The notes below the pieces were generated by a model. The model was not told the origin of the DNA, did not search any database, and saw nothing but the letters and a program-made list of their open reading frames with translations. From an uncultured Lachnospiraceae bacterium (GTDB lineage Bacteria; Bacillota; Clostridia; Lachnospirales; Lachnospiraceae), in NCBI GenBank assembly GCA_910587295.1, contig CAJULP010000099.1, forward strand, positions 1 through 61,138: a stretch of 61,138 nucleotides of DNA, read 5' to 3'. Positions 34,003-42,302 of the stretch are shown here, in pieces. The position numbers were made by a program, and so were the translations under genes. Within the stretch, counting starts at the first letter, position 1, and every line of letters starts with the position of its first letter.

Positions 34003-34022
34003 ATTAAGTGGCGGAGGCAGCG

Positions 34023-34787
34023 ATGGACGAGGCAGGCAGAAACAAACTCTGGGAAAATTATACGAAAACGAAATCGCCTGATATCAGAGAAAAGCTGATA
34101 TTGGAATATGCACCGCTAGTAAAGCTGGTGGCAGGACGTCTGAGCATGTATCTGGGATATAATGTGGAATATGACGACCTGGTGAGCTATGGGATATTCG
34201 GGCTGATTGATGCGATTGATAAGTTTGACAGTATGAAGGAAGTGAAATTCGAGACTTATGCCAGCCTGCGCATCCGAGGGGCGATCCTTGACCAGATCCG
34301 TAAAATGGACTGGATACCGAGGACAATCCGCCAAAAACAGAAAAAAATCGACGTGGCCATGAAAGAGATCGAACAAAATAAAGGCAGGGCAGCGACAGAC
34401 GGAGAGATTGCCGCAAGCCTTGGGATTTCGGAAGAGGAATATCAGACGTGGCAGTCACAGATGAAGATCACAGGAATCGTCTCCTTAAATGAGTTTATGG
34501 AATCAGGAAGCGAGATACCGGCAGAGCAAAGCAACCAGCACCGCTTTGAAGGACCTGAGGAAGTGGTGGAAAAGGAAGAACTGAAAAAGGTTTTGACGCA
34601 GGCTCTTGAGCTTCTCACGGAAAAAGAAAAGAAGGTTATTTTATTATATTATTATGAAGATTTGACTCTTAAGGAAATCAGTTATGTGCTGGAAGTGTCT
34701 GAATCGAGGATTTCTCAACTGCATACAAGAGCCTTGCAGAAGATGAGGTCCAAGATGGGAAATTATATGGGTATTTTGACGACTTAA
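34023..34787 (+). CDS. sigD: sigma-28 factor for flagellar genes SigD/FliA
   Basis: Flagellar sigma factor of 254 residues. Region 2 (LVKLVAGRLSMYLGYNVEYD) and VSYGIFGLIDAIDKFD are followed by KFETYASLRIRGAILDQIR, region 3 with PRTIRQKQKKIDVAMKE, and region 4 with LTLKEISYVLEVSESRISQL. ATG 34023 is favoured over GTG 34008 by the GGCGGAGGC site. No anti-sigma factor FlgM gene is in the window. A candidate target promoter is noted before fliK. Confidence 0.95.
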   Translation: MDEAGRNKLWENYTKTKSPDIREKLILEYAPLVKLVAGRLSMYLGYNVEYDDLVSYGIFGLIDAIDKFDSMKEVKFETYASLRIRGAILDQIRKMDWIPRTIRQKQKKIDVAMKEIEQNKGRAATDGEIAASLGISEEEYQTWQSQMKITGIVSLNEFMESGSEIPAEQSNQHRFEGPEEVVEKEELKKVLTQALELLTEKEKKVILLYYYEDLTLKEISYVLEVSESRISQLHTRALQKMRSKMGNYMGILTT

Positions 34788-34803
34788 ATCATAGGAGGTT
34801 CGG

Positions 34804-36402
34804 ATGCAGAATGGATATTTCCAGTTAATATGCGATAATAATGCTACGGCGTTAAAAGTATTCCCGGCAAAGGACGGGGGAACTCCGGTAGCAATCAGAG
34901 AAATAATGGAATATTTAAACCGTTTTGGGATCAAGTATGACCTTCACATGCTGAACCAGGGGATTACAAATTCTTTTGGCACAGAGGGGGAACATGTATT
35001 CACCTTGAATCTGGATTCAAACCTTGAGCTTCGGGAAAGTTATTCCCTGGCAATAAGCCCGGATAAAATGCATGTGTATGCCAGATTTTATCCGCCTTCC
35101 GCAGGTGGGGAACGGATGAGTGCCGGAGAGTTTTTAGGTGATCTTGTGCACAAAAGTATCCGGTTTGGGATCCTGGAGGATGAGATCAGCAGTTTCTTTG
35201 TCAATCCTCAGTATTGTACGAATATCAAGGTGGCGGAAGGAAAGCCTGCAAGGCACGGAACGGATGCAAAAATAGAATATTATTTTGAGACGGATTTGAA
35301 TACGAAACCCACTTTAAAAGATGACGGAAGTGTGGATTTTTATAATTTAAACACGATCAGCCATTGTAAGCAAGGAGATGTGTTGGCAAGGCTGTTTCCG
35401 GAAGATCCGGGGGAGCCGGGAAGAAGTATATATGATGAGAACATCAGCCCCAGGGAGGTAAAGCAGGAAAAGCTTAATTTTGGGAAGAACGTTGTTTTGT
35501 CAGAGGATAGATTGGAGCTTACGGCGGCGGTCAACGGACATGTGACTTTGCTAAACGGTGTGGTTTCTGTGTCCAATGTTCTGCAGGTTGATAATGTGGA
35601 TATGTCTACCGGAAATATTGATTACGACGGAAGCGTCGTGGTGAAAGGGAATGTTTATGCAAATTTTTCCGTGAAGGCCAAAGGGAATATAGAAGTTTCC
35701 GGCGTTGTGGAGGGCGCATGGATGGAAGCCGGTGGGAATATCATCATTGCCAGGGGAATGAATGGCATGGCAAAGGGGATTCTCAAAGCAGAGGGAAACG
35801 TGGTGGCAAAGTTTATTGAAAACGCCAAGGTAAGGACCGGCGGATATGTATCCACGGAATCTATCCTGCACAGTGAGGTGGTTGCGGGAACGGATATCCA
35901 GGTAACCGGGAAAAGAGGGTTTATCACCGGAGGACGGGTGAGTGCAATGGATCTGATCCAAGTGAAGACATTAGGATCTGTTATGGGAGCAGATACGCTT
36001 GTGGAGGTGGGAGCCACTCATGAGACAAGATTACAGATGAAGAAGCTCCAGCAGCAGATGATGGAGTGTAAGCGTGTGATTGAATCCATGCAGCCAGTGC
36101 TGAATGTGATGGCGCAAAAGCTCTCCCAGGGAACGAAGTTCAAACCGGAGCAGATCAAAAATATAAAAGAAATGATTGCTGCCGATAAGAAAAAGAAGCA
36201 GGAACTTAAGGATTGCGCACGCAAATTGGAGGAATTGCAGATCGTTTTAGTGAAAAGCGAAAAGGCGAGAGTTGAAGTGACTGACCGTGTGTATGCAGGA
36301 ACCAGGATTTGTGTTGCGGACGCTTACATGACTGTAAGGGATAGTATGCATTATTGCAGGTTTATCAAATCCCAGGGAGAGGTAAAGACAGCGCCGCTTT
36401 AA
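34804..36402 (+). CDS. FapA/DUF342 family protein
   Basis: The 532-residue protein belongs to the FapA (DUF342) family, often found in clostridial and Gram-negative flagellar loci, with no firmly established biochemical role. The central beta-helix-like region (about 255-400) has hexapeptide-like repeats of G-N-I-x-V-S-G and AKGNIEVSGVVEGA. A coiled coil at about 405-480 (LQMKKLQQQMMECKRVIESM) follows. It comes straight after sigD with a GGAGG site and probably serves flagellar assembly or polysaccharide/pole organisation by family precedent. Confidence 0.85.
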   Translation: MQNGYFQLICDNNATALKVFPAKDGGTPVAIREIMEYLNRFGIKYDLHMLNQGITNSFGTEGEHVFTLNLDSNLELRESYSLAISPDKMHVYARFYPPSAGGERMSAGEFLGDLVHKSIRFGILEDEISSFFVNPQYCTNIKVAEGKPARHGTDAKIEYYFETDLNTKPTLKDDGSVDFYNLNTISHCKQGDVLARLFPEDPGEPGRSIYDENISPREVKQEKLNFGKNVVLSEDRLELTAAVNGHVTLLNGVVSVSNVLQVDNVDMSTGNIDYDGSVVVKGNVYANFSVKAKGNIEVSGVVEGAWMEAGGNIIIARGMNGMAKGILKAEGNVVAKFIENAKVRTGGYVSTESILHSEVVAGTDIQVTGKRGFITGGRVSAMDLIQVKTLGSVMGADTLVEVGATHETRLQMKKLQQQMMECKRVIESMQPVLNVMAQKLSQGTKFKPEQIKNIKEMIAADKKKKQELKDCARKLEELQIVLVKSEKARVEVTDRVYAGTRICVADAYMTVRDSMHYCRFIKSQGEVKTAPL

Positions 36403-36426
36403 TGTATTTTAGGATGGAGGGTTAAG

Positions 36427-36741
36427 ATGACGATAAGCAGGGTAGAGCTTCAGGGCCAGGTGACAAGAGCGCAGGATTTTACGACAATCAAACACAATGA
36501 AGATAATAAAGTGACGGTTAACCAGACGAATATTCAACGGGAGTTTGGCCAGGCTGTGGACTTAAAGCTCCGTCATGTAAATCGGGGGGAGCAGGCAGAA
36601 AATCAAGGGAAGAAATTTGACGCTAAGGAAAAAGGGAATGGCAATTACTTTGGCGATGGCGGCAAAAGGAGAAAGAAAGAAGAGGAAACCAAGGAAAAGG
36701 CTGTGCCTAAAAGAATGGGCGGTTTTGACATGAAGATTTAA
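36427..36741 (+). CDS. hypothetical protein of the flagellar operon, 104 aa
   Basis: A hydrophilic protein of 104 residues beginning MTISRVELQGQVTRAQDFTT, with a Gln/Asn-rich middle and a Lys/Arg/Glu-rich C-terminal half (GKRRKKEEETKEKAV), ending in a hydrophobic MGGFDMKI. No signal, helix or named domain is visible. Similar short genes are seen downstream of fliA and fapA in clostridial operons (from memory); the function is unknown. Confidence 0.65.
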   Translation: MTISRVELQGQVTRAQDFTTIKHNEDNKVTVNQTNIQREFGQAVDLKLRHVNRGEQAENQGKKFDAKEKGNGNYFGDGGKRRKKEEETKEKAVPKRMGGFDMKI

Positions 36742-36753
36742 TGGAGGTTTATT

Positions 36754-37734
36754 GTGGGCGTAATGGAAATTGTCCTCATCATTTTAGGTGTGGCGGCATT
36801 TATAGGGAGTTTTTTGCTTCCGGCAGGAAAAAATACCCCGGAGCAGGTAAGCGAACAGGTAAGTGAAGAGGCCATCAAAGAGATGGTGGAAAAGGAGATG
36901 GAAGGCGCGAAGGCGCAGATTGGTGAAATCGTGGACGAAACAGTCAATTATGCAATGGAAAAGACGGAACGTTCCATGGATCGTTTGACCAATGAAAAAA
37001 TGATGGCAGTCAATGAGTATTCGGATACTGTATTGGAAGAGATCAATAAGAACCATAAAGAAGTCGTATTTTTATATGATATGCTGAACGATAAGCATGA
37101 AAATATCAAATCTACGGTCAGCAAAGTGGAAAAAACGGTCAGTGAAGTAAAGCAAACGGTAAAGGATGCGGAAATTCTGGCAAAAGAAGTGGAAAGCAGT
37201 ACGGAAGAGGCCGTTAACACGGTGCAGGCAGCGCAGCAGGCAGCCCCGGTACCTGTGCCTATGCCAGTTCCGGCTCCTGCTCCTGCGTCAGCCCCGGTGC
37301 CGGAGTCTGTTAAGCCGGAACCGGAGTTTAAACCTATAGAGGCAAAAAAAGTAGACGTGCTTTACCGGCCGGTGGAAGCGGAACATGTAGATCAGGTGGC
37401 AGCCGTTGCAAGTACGGAACTTTCCGGGCAGATAAAAGGGATGACGGAACCATGGCCTAAAGAAGCGGCAGTAGAGGAAGGGGCTGACACGAAACCGGAG
37501 CAGGAGACGGCAGTTCCGGCGGCAAATGTATCGACAGGAACATCGGAAGCACCGGCCGCATCACAGGAAGTGGAAGTAACATTAAATGCGGCAGGACGGG
37601 CAGGCGGCAGGAACAGTAACGAAAGGATTTTGGAGCTGCATAAGATCGGAAAATCCAATATGGCAATAGCAAAAGAGTTAGGGCTTGGTATTGGGGAAGT
37701 AAAGCTAGTGATTGACTTATTTGAAGGACAATAA
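36754..37734 (+). CDS. DUF6115-type membrane-anchored coiled-coil protein
   Basis: The protein of 326 residues begins at GTG 36754 with a single membrane helix (MEIVLIILGVAAFIGSFLLP), then a long coiled coil (about 30-165), a Pro/Ala/Val linker (PVPMPVPAPAPASAP, about 175-200) and a C-terminal HTH-like tail ILELHKIGKSNMAIAKELGL. The tail resembles the helix-turn-helix of DUF6115 proteins in Lachnospiraceae. The order membrane helix, coil, linker and HTH suggests a scaffold linking the membrane to a cytoplasmic partner or DNA. Its position equals that of swrB in B. subtilis. Function unknown. Confidence 0.75.
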   Translation: MGVMEIVLIILGVAAFIGSFLLPAGKNTPEQVSEQVSEEAIKEMVEKEMEGAKAQIGEIVDETVNYAMEKTERSMDRLTNEKMMAVNEYSDTVLEEINKNHKEVVFLYDMLNDKHENIKSTVSKVEKTVSEVKQTVKDAEILAKEVESSTEEAVNTVQAAQQAAPVPVPMPVPAPAPASAPVPESVKPEPEFKPIEAKKVDVLYRPVEAEHVDQVAAVASTELSGQIKGMTEPWPKEAAVEEGADTKPEQETAVPAANVSTGTSEAPAASQEVEVTLNAAGRAGGRNSNERILELHKIGKSNMAIAKELGLGIGEVKLVIDLFEGQ

Positions 37735-37738
37735 AATT

Positions 37739-38473
37739 ATGAATCTGAATTATTATTTACGGGGACTTGGCACGGGCATTGTTGTGACTGCGTTGATCAT
37801 GGGGATTGCGGCAGGACGTAAAGAGCCTATGAGCAATGCGGAAATAAAAGAGCGCGCAAGGGCATTGGGGATGGTGGAGGAAGAAAGTACGCACCTGATA
37901 GACTTGGAAGAGCCGGACAATGCTCAGCCAAAAGCATCTAAAGAACCGGAACCGGAAGTGGCCCAAAAGGATGCAGAGCTTAAGGAAAATGATTCTGCTG
38001 ATGATGTGCAGGGGATGGTGGCATCACCGGAAGCGGAGATGGACAATGAGGCAGAAGGTGATCTGGTGGATGAAGCAGAAGGCATGGCGGATGCAAAAGA
38101 TGACATGTCAACAAAAGATGACATGTCAACAAAGGATGACATATCAAAAGAAAAAGACATGCCAAATGAAAATATCCAGACAGGAGATCAGGAAGAGCTA
38201 GAAGGTCAGGAAGAGGAAACAACCGACCCTGCAGATCAGAAAGAGGATGACCGGATCGGAAATGAGGGAATCACATTAACGATTGCCAGGGGGGATGGTT
38301 CCCATACTGTGTGTAAGAAGCTAGAGGAGGCAGGGCTTATTGAATCCGCTTCAGAATATGATTTGTTTTTATATCAAAACGGGTATGACAAAAAAATACG
38401 AGCAGGTACAGTTGAAATCCCTGCCGGTGCGGGCCAGGAAGAGATTGCTAGGATTATATGCGGCATTGAGTAG
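37739..38473 (+). CDS. membrane-anchored MltG/YceG-N-like protein
   Basis: A single N-terminal helix (LGTGIVVTALIMGIAAG, about 9-25) is followed by a short helix, a Glu/Asp-rich low-complexity linker with a repeated DDMSTK unit (residues about 120-138), and a C-terminal domain (about 178-244). That domain carries DGSHTVCKKLEEAGLIESAS, then IRAGTVEIPAGAGQEEIARI, like the LysM-like N-terminal domain of endolytic transglycosylase MltG. The catalytic MltG domain is absent. Start ATG 37739 lies four bases after the previous stop with GAAGGA as binding site. It is the last gene before rpsB. A role in envelope or flagellar placement is inference. Confidence 0.75.
   Translation: MNLNYYLRGLGTGIVVTALIMGIAAGRKEPMSNAEIKERARALGMVEEESTHLIDLEEPDNAQPKASKEPEPEVAQKDAELKENDSADDVQGMVASPEAEMDNEAEGDLVDEAEGMADAKDDMSTKDDMSTKDDISKEKDMPNENIQTGDQEELEGQEEETTDPADQKEDDRIGNEGITLTIARGDGSHTVCKKLEEAGLIESASEYDLFLYQNGYDKKIRAGTVEIPAGAGQEEIARIICGIE
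38099..38152 (+). repeat. three 18-bp tandem repeats
   Basis: Units at 38099-38116, 38117-38134 and 38135-38152 encode DDMSTK, DDMSTK and the diverged DDISKE in the acidic linker of the MltG-N-like protein. The first two differ by one base. Confidence 0.8.
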
Positions 38474-38484
38474 CAGACATGGAC

Positions 38485-38513
38485 ATTGTTACTGAATTGT
38501 TACCAATTTTTTT
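38485..38513 (+). terminator. weak candidate terminator of the flagellar operon
   Basis: ATTGTTA (38485-38491) can pair with TACCAAT (38501-38507) with one mismatch, followed by a run of T. The stem is weak, so some read-through into rpsB is possible. Confidence 0.35.
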
Positions 38514-38532
38514 CATTTTTCTTGAAAATGCC

Positions 38533-38561
38533 TTGCAAGGGATATTTTTTTGTGGTACAAT
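38533..38561 (+). promoter_or_regulatory. strong sigma-A promoter for rpsB-tsf
   Basis: TTGCAA at 38533-38538, a 17-base spacer and TACAAT at 38556-38561. The leader to rpsB is about 130 bases and can form a hairpin from ATGGC (38571-38575) with GCCAT downstream. Confidence 0.75.
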
Positions 38562-38668
38562 TTTTCTGTTATGGCGTTATCAATGGTGTTGCCATGATCA
38601 AACAATAAATCACGTATATTCAGGTCTGCCGGTGCCTTAGGACGTAGAGGTTTGCAGAAGAGGAGAAT

Positions 38669-38704
38669 ATGCGGAAGAACAACCAAATGGAGGTAGAGAC
38701 ATGA
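38669..38704 (+). CDS. possible 11-codon upstream ORF overlapping the rpsB start
   Basis: ATG 38669, preceded by GAGGAG, encodes MRKNNQMEVET and stops at TGA 38702-38704, which overlaps the rpsB ATG in an ATGA arrangement. This could couple S2 translation to the leader. It is a minimal ORF and could be chance. Confidence 0.35.
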   Translation: MRKNNQMEVET

Positions 38705-39471
38705 GCGTTATTTCAATGAAGCAGTTACTGGAAGCAGGTGTCCATTTCGGACATCAGACAAGAAGATGGAACCCTAAGATGGCTCCCTATATTTTTACGG
38801 AGAGAAACGGTATCCATATTATTGACCTGCAGAAGTCGGTAGGAAAGGTTGACGAGGCTTACAGGGCAGTATTTGAGATTGCATCACAGGGTGGAACGGT
38901 TCTTTTTGTGGGAACAAAGAAGCAGGCGCAGGATGCGGTTAAGGCAGAAGCGGAACGCTGTGGGATGTATTACGTAAATGAGAGATGGCTGGGTGGTATG
39001 CTGACCAACTTCAAGACAATCCGCAGCAGAATTGAAAGATTAAGAGCGATCGAGACTATGGCTGAAGACGGAACATTTGACGTGCTCCCCAAGAAGGAAG
39101 TAATCGCTCTTAAGAAAGAATGGGAAAAGCTTGAAAAGAACCTTGGTGGTATTAAGAATATGACCAGAATTCCTGATGCGATTTTTGTAGTGGATCCTAA
39201 GAAGGAGAGGATCTGTGTACAGGAAGCTCATGCATTGGGAATTACATTGATCGGTATCGGCGATACAAACTGTGATCCGGAAGAATTGGATTTCATCATT
39301 CCCGGTAATGATGATGCAATCAGGGCCGTGAAGCTGATTGTTTCTAAGATGGCGGATGCCGTTATTGAAGCAAATCAGGGTGAAGAGGCTCTGACGGAAG
39401 AGATGGTTATGGCAGAAGGCGAAGCGGCAGCTACAGATATAGAAGAAGTGGTCGCAGCGCAGGCAGAATAA
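38701..39471 (+). CDS. rpsB: 30S ribosomal protein S2
   Basis: Ribosomal protein S2 of 256 residues: MSVISMKQLLEAGVHFGHQT, then FVGTKKQAQDAVKAEAERCG and RWLGGMLTNFKTIRSRIERL are universal S2 signatures. An acidic/Ala C-terminal tail follows (about 225-256). It lies after a good GGAGG site and directly precedes tsf. Confidence 0.98.
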   Translation: MSVISMKQLLEAGVHFGHQTRRWNPKMAPYIFTERNGIHIIDLQKSVGKVDEAYRAVFEIASQGGTVLFVGTKKQAQDAVKAEAERCGMYYVNERWLGGMLTNFKTIRSRIERLRAIETMAEDGTFDVLPKKEVIALKKEWEKLEKNLGGIKNMTRIPDAIFVVDPKKERICVQEAHALGITLIGIGDTNCDPEELDFIIPGNDDAIRAVKLIVSKMADAVIEANQGEEALTEEMVMAEGEAAATDIEEVVAAQAE

Positions 39472-39505
39472 TTTTAAAATTACAGTTTGGCAGGAGGAAT
39501 ATAAA

Positions 39506-40444
39506 ATGGCTAATGTAACAGCAGCTATGGTAAAAGAGTTAAGAGAAATGACCGGAGCAGGTATGATGGACTGCAAAAAGGCGCTTGGGGAAACCAACGG
39601 TGACATGGATGCGGCTGTTGAATATCTTAGAAAGAACGGACAGGCAAAAGCGGAAAAGAAAGCAGGCAGAATTGCGGCTGAGGGGCTTTGCCATGTAGTA
39701 GTAGAGGATAACAAGACTGCTGCAGTAGTGGAAGTAAATTCAGAGACAGATTTTGTTGCAAAGAATGAGGAGTTTCAGAAATTTGTTGCTGCAGTCGCAC
39801 AGCAGGCAATCTCTTCTGAATCCACTGATATGGATGCGTTTATGGCTGAGAGCTGGAACGCTGATTCTTCCAAAACAGTAAAGGACGCATTGGTTGAGAA
39901 GATTTCCGTAATCGGTGAAAACTTAAATATCAGAAGATTTAAAAAAGTAGTTGCAGAGGATGGATGTGTGGTTTCCTATGTACATGGCGGCGGAAGGATT
40001 GGCGTTATCGTTGAAGCTGCTACGGATGTAGTAAACGATTCCGTGAAGGAGGCAATGACTAATCTTGCAATGCAGGTTGCAGCTCTTTCTCCGAAATATG
40101 TATCCACAGCAGATGTTTCCGAGGAATATAAGGCACATGAAAAAGAAATTTTGATGGCACAGATTGCCAACGATCCTAAGATGGCAGGCAAGCCAGAAAA
40201 AGTAATCGAAGGTGCGGTCAACGGACGTCTTAACAAAGAGCTTAAAGAAGTATGCCTGTTAGAGCAGGTTTATGTTAAAGCGGAAGACGGTAAGCAGACT
40301 GTTGCGCAGTATGTTGCACAGGTAGCAAAGGAAAATAATGCAAATCTTTCCGTAAAGAGTTTTGTACGTTTTGAAACGGGCGAAGGTATTGAGAAAAAGG
40401 TAGATGATTTTGCGGCAGAAGTTGCGGCACAGGCAGGAATGTAA
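39506..40444 (+). CDS. tsf: elongation factor Ts
   Basis: Guanine-nucleotide exchange factor of EF-Tu, 312 residues. The N-terminal UBA-like domain has VTAAMVKELREMTGAGMMDC, and the conserved AVVEVNSETDFVAKNEEFQK region is present. The rest gives the two core subdomains and coiled coil. It is in the operon with rpsB and ends before a strong terminator. Confidence 0.98.
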   Translation: MANVTAAMVKELREMTGAGMMDCKKALGETNGDMDAAVEYLRKNGQAKAEKKAGRIAAEGLCHVVVEDNKTAAVVEVNSETDFVAKNEEFQKFVAAVAQQAISSESTDMDAFMAESWNADSSKTVKDALVEKISVIGENLNIRRFKKVVAEDGCVVSYVHGGGRIGVIVEAATDVVNDSVKEAMTNLAMQVAALSPKYVSTADVSEEYKAHEKEILMAQIANDPKMAGKPEKVIEGAVNGRLNKELKEVCLLEQVYVKAEDGKQTVAQYVAQVAKENNANLSVKSFVRFETGEGIEKKVDDFAAEVAAQAGM

Positions 40445-40474
40445 TCTGCCCTGATAAGCTGGATGCTTGATGAT

Positions 40475-40515
40475 TCCCTACAGATAGTAGAAATACGTCT
40501 GTAGGGATTTTTTCA
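40475..40515 (+). terminator. terminator of rpsB-tsf
   Basis: CCCTACAGA (40476-40484) pairs perfectly with TCTGTAGGG (40498-40506) and is followed by ATTTTTTC. A clean intrinsic terminator. Confidence 0.85.
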
Positions 40516-40545
40516 TTGCCAAATGAGTTTAGCATGTGATACAAT
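40516..40545 (+). promoter_or_regulatory. promoter for the deacetylase-bactofilin-pyrH group
   Basis: TTGCCA at 40516-40521, an 18-base spacer and TACAAT at 40540-40545, about 30 bases before the deacetylase start. It directly follows the terminator. Confidence 0.6.
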
Positions 40546-40575
40546 AAATATAAATCATGTGCAAGGAGAATACCC

Positions 40576-41502
40576 ATGGAGGGCAATTATGACCGGAGGA
40601 GAAGGATCCGGCGGCTGAAAAAGATTATTGCAGGAAGTATTCTGGCAGCGATGATCATTCCATTAACTGTAAGCATTGCGTTAGGGATTTATGTATCCCG
40701 GCTAAAGGGAAGGATCAGCGAGTTAGAGGAGGAGCTGGCAAGTCTGCGGAATATCAGCAGCGAGGAGACAGGCATTTATACAACGGCTTCGGTGGAAACC
40801 TTTTCGAGAAGCCAGGCGGATGAACCACAGCTTATGGAAAAAGAAGATGCGGCAAATTGGGATAAGCAGGTGTATCTGACTTTTGATGACGGGCCAAGTG
40901 CTAATACCGGGCGGATTTTGGATATATTAAAAGAATATGACGTAAAAGCAACTTTTTTTGTATTAGGAAAGACAGATGCAAATTCCATCAAGTCTTATCA
41001 GAGGATTGTGGAGGAAGGGCATACATTGGCAATGCATTCATACAGTCATAAGTATGGGGAAATTTACAGATCCGAAGACAGCTTTGTCCAGGATTTGGAG
41101 AAACTTCAGGAACATCTTTATCAAGTGACGGGGGTTTGGTCCAGATTTTACAGGTTTCCGGGAGGAAGCTCCAATGCTGTGAGCAAAGTGGATATGCAGC
41201 AGCTGATTTCTTATCTGAATAAAAATGATATAACTTATTTTGACTGGAACATTGCTTCCGGTGATGCGGTAAGCGTTCAGCTTCCTGTGGAAACGATTGT
41301 CAATAATTGCGTCAGCGGGGTTGACAATGTGAGCGAATGCATGATTTTAATGCATGACGCATCAGAAAAGAATTCAACGGTAGATGCATTGCCGAGGATC
41401 ATTGAGCAGATCAAGGGCAGGGGAGATACCGTGTTTTTGCCGATTACAGATGAAACGGTTCCGGTTCAGCATGTGACGGCAGATAATATAAGCATTGAAT
41501 AA
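40576..41502 (+). CDS. polysaccharide deacetylase (NodB homology, membrane anchored)
   Basis: The 308-residue protein has an N-terminal basic stretch and a membrane helix (about 17-40), a short coil, then a NodB deacetylase domain. The zinc and catalytic residues are visible: D104 and D105 in LTFDDGPSANTG, H154 and H158 in AMHSYSHKYG, R193 in RFPGG and a final CMILMHDAS. It would remove acetyl groups from cell-wall peptidoglycan or another polysaccharide outside the membrane. It is followed by a bactofilin and pyrH. Binding site CAAGGAGA. Confidence 0.92.
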   Translation: MEGNYDRRRRIRRLKKIIAGSILAAMIIPLTVSIALGIYVSRLKGRISELEEELASLRNISSEETGIYTTASVETFSRSQADEPQLMEKEDAANWDKQVYLTFDDGPSANTGRILDILKEYDVKATFFVLGKTDANSIKSYQRIVEEGHTLAMHSYSHKYGEIYRSEDSFVQDLEKLQEHLYQVTGVWSRFYRFPGGSSNAVSKVDMQQLISYLNKNDITYFDWNIASGDAVSVQLPVETIVNNCVSGVDNVSECMILMHDASEKNSTVDALPRIIEQIKGRGDTVFLPITDETVPVQHVTADNISIE

Positions 41503-41525
41503 GACACGAATGGAGGATGGATAAG

Positions 41526-42296
41526 ATGGGTTTTTTCTCAGATTTAAAAGAGGACTTATCACAGGCGGTAAATGAATTGATACCGGAAGAAGAGATGGAA
41601 ACAACCAAAAAAGAAGAAACTATGATGATGCAGGAGACGGTATGGCCGGAGGAAGAAAAGACGGCTCCCGAGAAAGAGATGGAAATGGATTTTGGAACAA
41701 GTTATAGTCAGATGATTGATAATTTAGAAGTGGAGCAGGAAGAAACCGTGAAGGTTCCGGAAGAACCAATCTATGTTGCGCCGGTAGCTGAAAAGGTGGT
41801 GTCCGAGTCAAAGCTTTCAGGAACGAGAAAAAATATAGACGAGACTTCTATCCTTACGGAGTCTATGATCATTAATGGTAATATGGCAACAGAAGGGTCT
41901 CTTGAAGTAAGGGGAAGCATTGTAGGTAATGTGGAGGCACTGGGCAAGCTGAACATTACGGGTGTAATTCAAGGAAATTCCCAGGCGGCGGAGATTTATG
42001 CGGAAGGTGCAAAAATTACAGGTGATCTGAAAAGCGAAGGAAGTATTAAGGTAGGGCAAAGTACCGTGATCATTGGAAATATTTTTGCAGCCAGCGCAGT
42101 GATCGCAGGTGCGATCAAGGGTGATATTGATGTACGGGGGCCGGTCATCCTGGATACATCAGCAATCGTAATGGGTGATATTAAATCCAAATCCGTGCAA
42201 ATCAATAATGGTGCCGTGATAGAAGGTATGTGTTCACAGTGTTATGCTGAAGTGAACCCCACATCGTTCTTTGAAGAACTGAAAAAGATGAAATAA
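41526..42296 (+). CDS. bactofilin-family cytoskeletal protein
   Basis: The 256-residue protein has an acidic, Glu-rich disordered N-terminus (about 1-105) and a DUF583 bactofilin beta-helix (about 115-225) with LEVRGSIVGNVEALGKLNIT and IYAEGAKITGDLKSEGSIKV repeats. The start is ATG 41526 rather than 41517 because GGAGGAT sits before it. Bactofilins polymerise without nucleotide and place cell-wall enzymes; the deacetylase just upstream is a natural partner (inference). Confidence 0.9.
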   Translation: MGFFSDLKEDLSQAVNELIPEEEMETTKKEETMMMQETVWPEEEKTAPEKEMEMDFGTSYSQMIDNLEVEQEETVKVPEEPIYVAPVAEKVVSESKLSGTRKNIDETSILTESMIINGNMATEGSLEVRGSIVGNVEALGKLNITGVIQGNSQAAEIYAEGAKITGDLKSEGSIKVGQSTVIIGNIFAASAVIAGAIKGDIDVRGPVILDTSAIVMGDIKSKSVQINNGAVIEGMCSQCYAEVNPTSFFEELKKMK

Positions 42297-42302
42297 GGGG
42301 GC

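Noticed and set aside
38099..38152. A frame-shifted reading of the MltG-N-like gene encoding a Met/Lys/Gln-rich protein
   Set aside because: It is an alternative frame of a repeat-rich gene and lacks a ribosome binding site; the main frame has a membrane helix and a recognised C-terminal domain.
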